A stretch of DNA of 64,000 nucleotides from Klebsiella pneumoniae (GTDB taxonomy: Bacteria > Myxococcota_A > UBA796 > SXON01), in contig CAMAXZ010000014.1 of assembly GCA_945862325.1 (NCBI GenBank), positions 1 through 64,000 on the forward strand, given 5' to 3'. Every line of letters begins with the position of its first letter. Within the stretch, counting starts at the first letter, position 1. The notes beneath the pieces are model-generated. The model was not told the DNA's origin. It did not search any database and worked only from the letters and a program-made list of their open reading frames with translations. The translations under genes were made by a program, and so were the position numbers. Positions 17,287 to 24,881 of the stretch are shown here, one piece after another.

Positions 17287-18302
17287 GCCTTGCCCTCGAG
17301 CTTCGCGATGCGTGCGCAGAGGTCCACCATGCGGTTGGAGAACCCCCACTCGTTGTCGTACCAGGCCAGGACCTTGCCCATCCGCTCGCCGATGACGGCG
17401 GTGAGCTCGAGGTCGACGATGGCGCTGTGCGGATTGCCGTTGAGGTCGATCGACACCAGGGGCGCGTCCACTGCGGAGAGGATGCCCGCGAGAGGGCCGT
17501 TCGCGGCGGCGACGAACGCCTGGTTGATCGCCTCCTTCGTGAGCGGCGAAGACGCCGTGAAGGTGAGGTCGACCAGCGACACGTTGGGGGTCGGCACGCG
17601 GATGGCGAAGCCGTTGAGCTTGCCCTTGAGCGCCGGGAGGACCAGCGCCACGGCCTTCGCGGCCCCGGTGCTCGTCGGCACCATGGACAGCGCGGCGGCG
17701 CGCGCGCGGCGCATGTCGCCCTTCTTGTGGGGAGCGTCGAGCAGGTTCTGATCCATCGTGTAGCTGTGCACCGTGGTCATCAGGCCGTGCTCGATGCCGA
17801 AGCTGTCGTGGAGCACCTTCGCGACGGGCGCGAGGCAATTCGTGGTGCAGCTCGCGTTGCTGATGACGTGGTGCCGGTCGAGATCCAGCGCGTCGTCGTT
17901 GACACCCATGCACACCGTGATGTCCTCATCCGTGGCCGGGGCCGAGATGATGACCCGGCGCGCGCCGGCCTCGAGGTGGGCGGCCGCCTTCTCGCGCTTG
18001 GTGAACGCGCCGGTGCACTCGAGCACCACGTCCACGCCGGCGTCCTTCCAAGGCAGCTTGGAGGGGTCCTTCTCTGCGGTGATGGCGATGCGGCGCCCGC
18101 CGACCTCGATGCCGCCGTCGACGACCCGCACCGCGGTGTGCCAGCTCCCGTGCACGGAGTCGAACGCGAGCAGATGCGCGAGCTGCTCGGGACTCGTGAG
18201 GTCGTTGACGTGGACGATCTCCACCGTGGGATTGTCGATCGCCGAGCGCAGGACGCAGCGGCCGATCCGGCCGAACCCATTGATCGCGACGCGCAGTGCC
18301 AA
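17283..18302 (-). CDS. gap: Glyceraldehyde-3-phosphate dehydrogenase
   Basis: The 339-residue protein has the NAD-binding INGFGRIGR at residues 7-15, the active-site SNASCTTNC with Cys152, and AWYDNEWGFS near 315. It oxidises glyceraldehyde 3-phosphate to 1,3-bisphosphoglycerate. The TTG start at 18302 is chosen because GGAGG lies 6 nt upstream and no ATG fits the family N-terminus. It heads the glycolytic operon and is divergent from the FAD oxidoreductase gene. Confidence 0.95.
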   Translation of the reverse strand: MALRVAINGFGRIGRCVLRSAIDNPTVEIVHVNDLTSPEQLAHLLAFDSVHGSWHTAVRVVDGGIEVGGRRIAITAEKDPSKLPWKDAGVDVVLECTGAFTKREKAAAHLEAGARRVIISAPATDEDITVCMGVNDDALDLDRHHVISNASCTTNCLAPVAKVLHDSFGIEHGLMTTVHSYTMDQNLLDAPHKKGDMRRARAAALSMVPTSTGAAKAVALVLPALKGKLNGFAIRVPTPNVSLVDLTFTASSPLTKEAINQAFVAAANGPLAGILSAVDAPLVSIDLNGNPHSAIVDLELTAVIGERMGKVLAWYDNEWGFSNRMVDLCARIAKLEGKA

Positions 18303-18381
18303 GAGCCGCCTCCGGTGAACGGGCCGCTTAACCCTCGACACCGCGTGGCGCCGGGCGATGGTCGGGAGATAGGTCGCAGCG

Positions 18382-19986
18382 ATGGCGCTGCTCGTGTCCA
18401 ACGTGCTCGTGGGCGAGGGCGAGGTCCCTCCCGACACGGAGGATTGTGCTCGCGTCGTGGCCGACCACCTCGGCGTCGCGCGGGCGCACGTTCGCACGTG
18501 CGAGCTGGTTCGGCGGTCGTTGGACGCCCGTTCACGCCCCCCGGCGTGGCGCGCGAACTTCAAGGTGGAGCTCGAACGCGACGAGGACGCCGTGCTCCGG
18601 CGTGGCGTCGCGGGGGTGCGACGCTTCGGCGCGCGTGACGAGGCCCGCATGTCGGGCCACTTCCCCGTGCCGACCGACCTGGACTGGCGCGCGCGGCCGA
18701 TCGTGGTCGGCGCCGGGCCCGCCGGGTTGTTCGCCGCGCTTCGGCTCGGAGAGGCGGGAGCGCCGGCCGTGCTCCTCGAGCGTGGCGCGGCGGTGGAAGA
18801 TCGCGTCCCGGTCGTGAACCGCTTCTGGCGAGGCGGCCCGATCGACGCCGACAACAACATCCTCTTCGGCGAGGGCGGCGCGGGCACGTTCTCTGACGGG
18901 AAGATCTACACGCGGCGCCGCGACGGCGAGCTCGGGTGGGTGTTCCGCGCCTTGGTCGAGGCCGGGGCCGACGAGGACATCCTGCTGGAGAGCTGGGCGC
19001 ACCTCGGCACCGACAAGGTGCGGGCCATCCTCCCCGCGTTGCGGGCTCGACTTCGCGCGCTCGGCGTGGAGGTCCGGTTCGGCGCGGCGGCGGAGGGCTT
19101 CGTGGTGCGCGATGGGCGCTGCGTCGGGGTCCGCCTCCGCGACGGCACGACGCTCCTCGGCGGCCCCGTGGTCGTCGCCGCGGGACACTCGGCGCGCGAC
19201 ACCCTCGCGGCGCTGCTCGACGCCGGCGCGGTGGCCGAGCTGCGCCCGATCGCGATCGGCGCGCGGATCGAGCACCCCCAGGCGGTCATCGACGCCGCGC
19301 GGTACCGCGGCGGGCGCGGGGATCGCCCGCCCGCCTCCTACCGCCTCGCCGACACGCCCCCCGCCGGGCGGGCGGCGTACACGTTCTGCATGTGCCCGGG
19401 TGGCATGGTCGTGCCGGCTCAGGAGCAGGACGGCCGCGTCGTCGTCAACGGGATGAGCTTCGCCGCGCGCCGCGCGATGTGGGCGAACAGCGCGTTGATC
19501 GTTCAGGTTGGGCCAGAAGACTACGGGGCGACCGACGCGCTGGCGGGCGTCCGCTATCAGGACGCCATCGAGCGTGCGGCCTACGCGATGACCGGCGGGT
19601 TCGCGGCGCCGGCGCAGCGGGTCGCGGACTTCCTGAACGGACGCCCATCCGAGGATATTCCTCGGCTCAGCTACCCTTTTGGCGGATTTCCGACGGACCT
19701 CGCGCGGCTGCTGCCGGCGCCGGTGGTCGAAGGCATGCGGCGCGCGATCCGCACGTTCGACAAAGAGGTTCCTGGGTTCGCGGGCGCCGAGGGCGTGCTC
19801 ATCGCGCCGGAGACCCGCACGACCGCGCCGCTCCGGTTCCTGCGCGGCCCGAACCTGGAGAGCACCTCGTTGCCGGGCCTGCTCCCGGTGGGCGAGGGCG
19901 CGGGCTGGGCGGGCGGGATCGTGTCCGCCGCGCTCGACGGCTTCCGGGCGGCCGAGGCGATCATCGCCGCGGCGCCCCGCGCGTGA
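18382..19986 (+). CDS. FAD-dependent oxidoreductase (COG2509-like)
   Basis: The 534-residue protein has an N-terminal domain of about 100 residues, then the dinucleotide-binding motif VVGAGPAGLFAA near residue 110. Next come the family motifs DNNILFGEGGAGTFSDGKIYTR (a long conserved loop, residues ~155-176) and CPGGMVVPA near 338, and the closing FAD-site GEGAGWAGGIVSAALDG. These match the uncharacterised FAD-dependent dehydrogenase family often written as COG2509; the substrate is unknown. TAGGTC lies 6 nt before the ATG with no clear Shine-Dalgarno. It is a single-gene unit. Confidence 0.85.
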   Translation: MALLVSNVLVGEGEVPPDTEDCARVVADHLGVARAHVRTCELVRRSLDARSRPPAWRANFKVELERDEDAVLRRGVAGVRRFGARDEARMSGHFPVPTDLDWRARPIVVGAGPAGLFAALRLGEAGAPAVLLERGAAVEDRVPVVNRFWRGGPIDADNNILFGEGGAGTFSDGKIYTRRRDGELGWVFRALVEAGADEDILLESWAHLGTDKVRAILPALRARLRALGVEVRFGAAAEGFVVRDGRCVGVRLRDGTTLLGGPVVVAAGHSARDTLAALLDAGAVAELRPIAIGARIEHPQAVIDAARYRGGRGDRPPASYRLADTPPAGRAAYTFCMCPGGMVVPAQEQDGRVVVNGMSFAARRAMWANSALIVQVGPEDYGATDALAGVRYQDAIERAAYAMTGGFAAPAQRVADFLNGRPSEDIPRLSYPFGGFPTDLARLLPAPVVEGMRRAIRTFDKEVPGFAGAEGVLIAPETRTTAPLRFLRGPNLESTSLPGLLPVGEGAGWAGGIVSAALDGFRAAEAIIAAAPRA

Positions 19987-19995
19987 ACCGCAGCG

Positions 19996-20484
19996 TCAGC
20001 GGAGCTCGACCTTCCACTCGCCGTTGTCCCAACGGAGCTGGGCGCGCGTCGTGCCGTCCTGGGGGCGGCCGGCGCAGGAGGACTTCGTGACGGTCCACTC
20101 GACCGTCCCCGCGTTTTCGCCCTCGCCGGCATCGGCCTTCCACGTCCCGCTCTCGTTGCAGTCGAACGTCTCGCCCGCGGCGCTGACGGCGGCCACGGCG
20201 GTCCAGGTGTTGTCGCCCGCGAACGTGAGGGCGCTGTACTTGAAGTCGACCCCACCCGCGTCGCCGGGGCGATAGCCGCTGATGGGGTTCTTCACGAGCT
20301 TCTTGGCGAACGCCAGGGCGCCGGCCGGCACGTCGGGCGTGGCCTCCGGGGCAACGGCCTCGGTCACGGGGGCCTCGGTGCCCTTCTTCGGCTTCTTGCC
20401 GGCGTGCGCGGGGGCGCTGAACAGCGCGAAGGACACGAGCGCGAGCGCCGTGACGGTGAGACGGGCGATGGGCGAGCGCGACAT
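19996..20484 (-). CDS. Small secreted protein of unknown function
   Basis: The 162-residue product has a clear signal peptide (TALALVSFALFSAPAHA, cleavage near residue 28) and a Lys-rich stretch. A mature part of about 110 residues contains two Cys (FDCNESGTWK and KSSCAGRP), probably a disulfide. ATG 20484 is chosen over an earlier TTG because GGAGG lies just upstream. No family was recognised. It converges on the FAD oxidoreductase gene with a 9-nt spacer. Confidence 0.8.
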   Translation of the reverse strand: MSRSPIARLTVTALALVSFALFSAPAHAGKKPKKGTEAPVTEAVAPEATPDVPAGALAFAKKLVKNPISGYRPGDAGGVDFKYSALTFAGDNTWTAVAAVSAAGETFDCNESGTWKADAGEGENAGTVEWTVTKSSCAGRPQDGTTRAQLRWDNGEWKVELR

Positions 20485-20566
20485 GAGAGCCTCCAAGGGG
20501 CGCGAGGGCAGAGACCTGCGCCCTCGGCGAGTAGCCGCTCGCCGGCAGTGGCGTCAAGGCGGCGCG

Positions 20567-20656
20567 TTGTCCACAGGTGGGCGGGCCTGTCCGGCGGTTG
20601 TCCGCAGAGTTGTCCACAAGGGGGCCGCTTGACGTTCCCGTGCTGGCGGCGGACAA
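20567..20656. promoter_or_regulatory. Cluster of DnaA-box-like 9-mers
   Basis: TTGTCCACA occurs at 20567-20575 and 20610-20618, and TTGTCCGCA at 20598-20606, all on +. TTGTCCGCC occurs on - at 20648-20656. The first two differ from the DnaA box TTATCCACA at one position, the form preferred in some high-GC bacteria. The cluster fills the 180-nt spacer between a divergent small secreted protein and a membrane-protein operon. It could be a DnaA titration or regulatory site, or an operator of another protein with 12-bp spaced direct repeats. Confidence 0.45.
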
Positions 20657-20664
20657 CAGCGGGG

Positions 20665-22311
20665 ATGCGCCGCGCACTGCCCTCGTTCGCGTTCGCCACG
20701 CTCGCGGTGTTCGCGACGTGGCCAGCCGCCGTGGCGCCGGTCGCCAACGTGCCGGGGGCCGAGCGTACGGACCTGTGGGACAGCCTCTGGTCGCTCTGGT
20801 TTTTCGCCGAGCGTGTCGCGAACGGCGTCGCGCCGACGCGGGTGGACGGCCTGCTCAATCACCCGGTCGGCGGCACCTTGTGGGTCGCGGACCCCGTCAA
20901 CGCGGTGCTGGCGACGCCGCTCGTGTGGACGATCGGCCCGGCGGCAGCCTGGACCTGGCTCGTCATCGCCCACCTGACCTTCGCCGGTCTCGCGGCCTAC
21001 GAGCTCGGGCGCCGACTGGGGGGCCCAGCGACGGCATGGGTGGCGGGCGTGGTGTACGCGTCGGCGCCGATGTTGATGGCGCACGTGCACAACGGGGCCT
21101 CGGAGGCCGTGGGCTTCGGCTGGCTCGCGCTGGCTGTGCTCGCGCAGGTCGACCTTGCGTTTCACGAGCGGCCCGGCCCGCTGCGCATCGGCGCGGCTGC
21201 CCTCGCGATGGCGGTCTGCGCGGCGGCGCACTGGTACGCCGCGGTCGGCGCGTGGCTCGTGCTCGGCGCGCTCGTCGTCACGGCACCGCGCCGCCTGGCC
21301 CTCGTCACGGCGGGGCTGTTGGCGCTCGGGCTCGTCGCTCCCCTCGCCGTCGGCGCGCACGCCGCCGCCACGGCGTCCGACAACGTGGTCGGCATCAAGA
21401 CGGCGCGTGAGATCGCGACGGTGCGTCGGACCATCGGGCCCGCTGACCCGCTCGCGTACCTCGCGCCGTTCGACTACCGCAGCCCGGACTTCCGCGAGCT
21501 CAGTCGCTACGGCGAAAACTACATTCACAGTCCATACTTGGGGTGGATCGCGCTCGCCGCCGCCCTAGCCGGATTCGCGCGGTCGGCCCGCTCCGGAGAT
21601 CCCGCGCCCCGCGCCGCGGCGGTGGCCCTGGCCGTTGCCGGCACCGCCGGCCTCGTGCTCGCCTGCGGGCCGGTGCTGGTCCAGAACGGGGGGCCGGTGA
21701 TCTTGCCGGGCCGCCTCGCCGTCCCGATGCCGTACCTCCTTCTGGAGTCCGTCCCCGGGTTCTCGTCCCTCTCGCTGACGTGGCGCCTCGGGCAGGTGGG
21801 GGTGCTGGCGATCGCCGTCCTCGCGGGGCTCGCCGTGCGTGGCCGGCCGGCGGCGGCGGCGGCGCTGTGCATCGGTGTCCTCCTCGAGGGGCGCGTCGTC
21901 GCACCAACGGCGCGAATGCCGGAGACCTCCGACGGCCGCCACGAGGACGCGATCGCCGCGCTGGCCGCCGAGCCCGACGGCGCGGCGATGGTGTACCCGG
22001 TGTCGGGTGGGCAGTCGGTCCTCTACGACCAGGCGGCGCATCACAAGGCGCTGACGGGCGGGCTCAACTTCCCGAACAACAACGCCTCTCGGAAAGTGTG
22101 GAAGACCATGCTCGAACATCGCGATGCGCCGCCGTCGGAGTTCCTCGAGGCCACGACGGCCGCCGCGCGTCAACAAGGGGTCCGCTACGTCATCGTCCGG
22201 CTCGACCCGAACGCGCGTCCGGACATGCACGACGCCGCCGTGCGCGCGTTGAAGCACGCGACGGAGCCGATCGCGGCGGGCCCCAACGTGCGGGTTTACC
22301 GCCTGTGGTGA
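20665..22311 (+). CDS. Polytopic membrane protein, possible glycan-type transferase
   Basis: The 548-residue protein has about ten hydrophobic segments and then a soluble C-terminal part of about 130 residues. Near the N-terminus, after the first membrane helix, an acidic loop reads ERTDLWDSLWSLWFF, and LLNHPVGGTLWVADP follows. Such loops with Asp/Glu after helix 1 are seen in GT-C type transferases, but no certain assignment can be made. A diverged paralogue lies at 49188-50990. It starts a three-gene operon with 4-nt overlaps. ATG 20665 follows TTGACG (20629-20634), a possible -35. Confidence 0.75.
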   Translation: MRRALPSFAFATLAVFATWPAAVAPVANVPGAERTDLWDSLWSLWFFAERVANGVAPTRVDGLLNHPVGGTLWVADPVNAVLATPLVWTIGPAAAWTWLVIAHLTFAGLAAYELGRRLGGPATAWVAGVVYASAPMLMAHVHNGASEAVGFGWLALAVLAQVDLAFHERPGPLRIGAAALAMAVCAAAHWYAAVGAWLVLGALVVTAPRRLALVTAGLLALGLVAPLAVGAHAAATASDNVVGIKTAREIATVRRTIGPADPLAYLAPFDYRSPDFRELSRYGENYIHSPYLGWIALAAALAGFARSARSGDPAPRAAAVALAVAGTAGLVLACGPVLVQNGGPVILPGRLAVPMPYLLLESVPGFSSLSLTWRLGQVGVLAIAVLAGLAVRGRPAAAAALCIGVLLEGRVVAPTARMPETSDGRHEDAIAALAAEPDGAAMVYPVSGGQSVLYDQAAHHKALTGGLNFPNNNASRKVWKTMLEHRDAPPSEFLEATTAAARQQGVRYVIVRLDPNARPDMHDAAVRALKHATEPIAAGPNVRVYRLW

Positions 22312-23426
22312 GGGCGCTCGTGGTCGACGGCGCCGGCGAATGCGAGGGGCTCGGGGGCCCGGCCGCGGAGCGCACGTTCCTCGACACGACCGTCGGCGGG
22401 CACCGGGCGCGGGTCGCGCGCGCCGCGGGCTTGGAGGTCGTCGCCGCCGAAAGCGCGGCGGCCGGTGCGGTCTGGACGAAGGACGTGGTTTGTTCTCCCC
22501 TCGCGCTTCGCAGAGCGCTCGGCGCCGGTGTCGACGTCGTCGCCACGCCCGACCACCCGACGGCGCGCGCAATCGCGGCGTTGACCGGGACGGACCTCGG
22601 CATCCGCGTCGGAGCGCGAGACGCGACCCGGCGGGTCGACTTCGCGGCGGACACTCGGGCGCTCGAAGGGTTTCCAGTCACGGGCGGGCCGATCACGGTC
22701 GCCGACGCCTATGTACTGGCGGTGGACCACTGGGCCCAGCTGTTGTGGGCCAACCTGCTCGCGCTGGGCCCGTTCCTCTGGGCGAAGCTCGTGGGTCCGC
22801 TGCCGCTCGGGCTGTTGCCGCTCACCTGGGGCGCGTTGCGCGCGATGTCCGCGCGGCCGGAGGACGTGGCAGCAAAGCTGAATGTTTACGGTACTGGAGC
22901 GCGTGTCCACCGCGCCGCGGTCGTGGAGGGCTGCGTGTTGGGGCGCGGCGCCTCGATCGGCGCCGGGGCGGTCGTGCGCGGCGCCGTGCTCGGCGCGGGC
23001 GCGCGCGTGGAAGAGCTCGCCTATGTCGAAGGGAGCGTCCTCGGCGACGAAGCGCGCGTGCAGCGCGGGGCGATCGCGAAGTACTCCGTGATCGAGGCCG
23101 GCGCCGCGCACGCCGGGATCATGCAGCTCGGCGTGCTCGGGCGCCGAGCGCAGGTGAAGAGTGGCGCGATGCTGCTCGACGTCGTGTTGGGCGGCCCGAC
23201 GCGCGTGTTTGCGCGGGGCGAGCTGCGTTCGGCGCCGCTCGGGTTCTGCGGGGTCTGTGTCGGCGACGACGCCGTGGTGGGGACGGGCGTGCTCGTCGCG
23301 CCCGGGCGCGTCGTGCCGGCGGGGTTGCAGCTCGTCGCCGGAGGCGATTCACTCTTGATGCGCCTCGACGTGCCGCCCGGGACCCGCCGCGCGCGCGTGG
23401 TCCGCGGCGCCGCGGAGCCGGCATGA
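22308..23426 (+). CDS. Left-handed beta-helix (hexapeptide repeat) protein
   Basis: The 372-residue protein starts at GTG 22308, overlapping the previous stop (GTGA). Residues ~190-350 carry many hexapeptide repeats ([LIV]-G-x4 pattern, as in LGRGASIGAGAVVRGAVLG), the fold of acyltransferases and of the C-terminal part of sugar nucleotidyltransferases. The N-terminal 160 residues lack the GGxGTRL signature of pyrophosphorylases, and a Trp/Leu-rich hydrophobic stretch lies near 150-180. It may be an acyltransferase-like or scaffold partner of the adjacent transferases. No substrate is inferred. Confidence 0.72.
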   Translation: MRALVVDGAGECEGLGGPAAERTFLDTTVGGHRARVARAAGLEVVAAESAAAGAVWTKDVVCSPLALRRALGAGVDVVATPDHPTARAIAALTGTDLGIRVGARDATRRVDFAADTRALEGFPVTGGPITVADAYVLAVDHWAQLLWANLLALGPFLWAKLVGPLPLGLLPLTWGALRAMSARPEDVAAKLNVYGTGARVHRAAVVEGCVLGRGASIGAGAVVRGAVLGAGARVEELAYVEGSVLGDEARVQRGAIAKYSVIEAGAAHAGIMQLGVLGRRAQVKSGAMLLDVVLGGPTRVFARGELRSAPLGFCGVCVGDDAVVGTGVLVAPGRVVPAGLQLVAGGDSLLMRLDVPPGTRRARVVRGAAEPA

Positions 23427-24607
23427 GGTGGGACGATCCGGCCTGGGGCGCGGTGCTCCTCGGGGGCTACCTCGCGACCGACACGTTGCTGTGGGCGGCG
23501 ATGGTGGCTGGTGTCGGGGAGTGGCGGCGCAAGTCCGCGCTGCCGAGCCCCGGCGCCGCCGTCGAGCTCCCCCCGCTGTCGATCTGCGTGCCCGCGCGCG
23601 ACGAGGCCCACCAGATCGCGGACTGCGTGCGCGCGTGCCTGGCGCAAGACCATCCGAACTTCGAGGTGGTGGTCGTGGATGACGTGTCGTCCGACGGCAC
23701 CGCGGCCGCGGCGTCCGCGGCGGCGGTCGGTGATCCGCGCCTGCGCGTCGTCGTGAACGAGCCGCCGCCGGCCGGGTGGGCCGGGAAGCCCTGGGCGTGC
23801 GAACGCGCCGCGCGCGAAGCGCGCGGGGCCCACCTCTTGTTCGTGGACGCGGATGTGGAGCTCTCGCCCACGATCGCGCGGCGCGCGACGAGCGTCCTCG
23901 TCGAACGCCAGCTCGGCCTGTTGAGCCTGTTCGGCACGTGGCGGTTGGAGTCGTTCTGGGAGCGCGTGGCGATCCCCGCGATCGGCTGGTTCGTGCGTGG
24001 CGCGACCGATGTCGCGGCGGTGAACACGCCATCGCGCCCCGAGGCGTTCGCCAACGGTCAGTTCATCCTCGTCGATCGGGCGGCCTACGACAGCGTCGGC
24101 GGACATGGCGCCGTACGCGCGGAGGTGTTGGAGGACGTGCGGTTGGCGCGCGCGTTCAAGCGTCGCGGCGTCCGTGTGGGCCTGTACTCCGCGCCCGACG
24201 CCTTCCGAGTGCGACTCTACCGCGGGCTCGGGGAGATCGTCGCGGGCTACTCGAAGAACCTCTACGAGGGCATGGAGCGACGTCCGGTCGTCGCCGCCGC
24301 GGCGCTGCTCGCGATCTTCGTGGGCGCGGGCCTGCCTTGGCTGCTGCTGGCCGCGATGCTCGCGGCGCCGGAGCTGGTGCACCGGGATCTGCCCGCGCCG
24401 GCGGTGTGGCCCGCGTGGACCGCGGTGGCGTGCTCGTTGCCGATCCTCTTCCGCTGGCGCGTCGAGCGGCTGGACGGGCGAAGCGGGGCGTGGGCGTGGA
24501 GTCACCCGCTCGGCAACGCGGTCCTGGCGTTCGTGCTGGTACGCGCGATGTGGTCGGTTCGCAGCCGCTGGAAGGGCCGGGTGTTCCACGACGGCAAGGC
24601 CGCCTGA
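23423..24607 (+). CDS. Family 2 glycosyltransferase, membrane-anchored
   Basis: The 394-residue protein has an N-terminal hydrophobic segment, then a GT-A domain: LSICVPARDEAHQI near residue 52, VVVVDDVSSDGTA near 80, the metal-binding DAD in FVDADVEL near 140, ANGQFILVD, and the catalytic ED in LEDVRLAR near 235. C-terminal hydrophobic helices follow. The layout resembles HpnB/CrtQ-like glycosyltransferases. Its ATG overlaps the preceding stop (ATGA), so it is coupled to the beta-helix protein and membrane protein in one operon. Confidence 0.85.
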   Translation: MRWDDPAWGAVLLGGYLATDTLLWAAMVAGVGEWRRKSALPSPGAAVELPPLSICVPARDEAHQIADCVRACLAQDHPNFEVVVVDDVSSDGTAAAASAAAVGDPRLRVVVNEPPPAGWAGKPWACERAAREARGAHLLFVDADVELSPTIARRATSVLVERQLGLLSLFGTWRLESFWERVAIPAIGWFVRGATDVAAVNTPSRPEAFANGQFILVDRAAYDSVGGHGAVRAEVLEDVRLARAFKRRGVRVGLYSAPDAFRVRLYRGLGEIVAGYSKNLYEGMERRPVVAAAALLAIFVGAGLPWLLLAAMLAAPELVHRDLPAPAVWPAWTAVACSLPILFRWRVERLDGRSGAWAWSHPLGNAVLAFVLVRAMWSVRSRWKGRVFHDGKAA

Positions 24608-24620
24608 GCGCGCCTCGAGC

Positions 24621-24658
24621 AAAAACACACAAGCGCCGCCCAGAGCTGGGCGGCGCTT
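24621..24658 (-). terminator. Rho-independent terminator of tRNA-Gly
   Basis: AAGCGCCGCCCAG (24631-24643) pairs with CTGGGCGGCGCTT (24646-24658). On the - strand a GTGTG then TTTTT run (24621-24625) follows. The stem can also end the + strand glycosyltransferase operon. The design parallels the tRNA-Leu terminator. Confidence 0.85.
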
Positions 24659-24665
24659 CGTAGGG

Positions 24666-24741
24666 TGGAGCGGGAGACGGGACTCGAACCCGCGACAACA
24701 ACCTTGGCAAGGTTGTACTCTACCAACTGAGTTACTCCCGC
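24666..24741 (-). tRNA. tRNA-Gly(GCC)
   Basis: A 76-nt tRNA with acceptor GCGGGAG/CTCCCGC, D-arm AACTCAGTTGGTAGAGT, anticodon loop TTGCCAA (anticodon GCC) and T-arm CGGG-TTCGAGT-CCCG, with CCA encoded. It is a solitary gene between the glycosyltransferase operon and a lipoprotein gene, ending at its own terminator. Confidence 0.96.
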
Positions 24742-24842
24742 AGGAGCGGCAGCCCTTTAACCGATGACCTCGCCTCGTCAACGCGCTCGACTATTTTTTG
24801 ATCGACTTCGCTGGACAGGTGACGAACGCGACAGACTCCTGC

Positions 24843-24848
24843 TACAAT
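24843..24848 (+). promoter_or_regulatory. -10-like TACAAT upstream of the MopE/lamin-tail lipoprotein
   Basis: TACAAT (one mismatch from TATAAT) lies 33 nt before the ATG at 24882, leaving room for the AGGAGA ribosome site at 24870-24875. A weak TGACGA sits 17 bp upstream. This looks like a leadered promoter, unlike the leaderless-type sites elsewhere in the window. Confidence 0.4.
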
Positions 24849-24881
24849 AATTCCCCGTCCCCGTGTCTCAGGAGACCCCCC

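Noticed and set aside
20485-20664. Chromosomal replication origin
   Set aside because: DnaA-box-like 9-mers are present but there is no AT-rich unwinding region and no dnaA, dnaN, rpmH or gidA nearby. Kept only as a DnaA-box-like cluster.
22308-23426. Sugar-1-phosphate nucleotidyltransferase
   Set aside because: The hexapeptide C-terminal region fits, but the GGxGTRL nucleotide-binding signature is missing from the N-terminal half.
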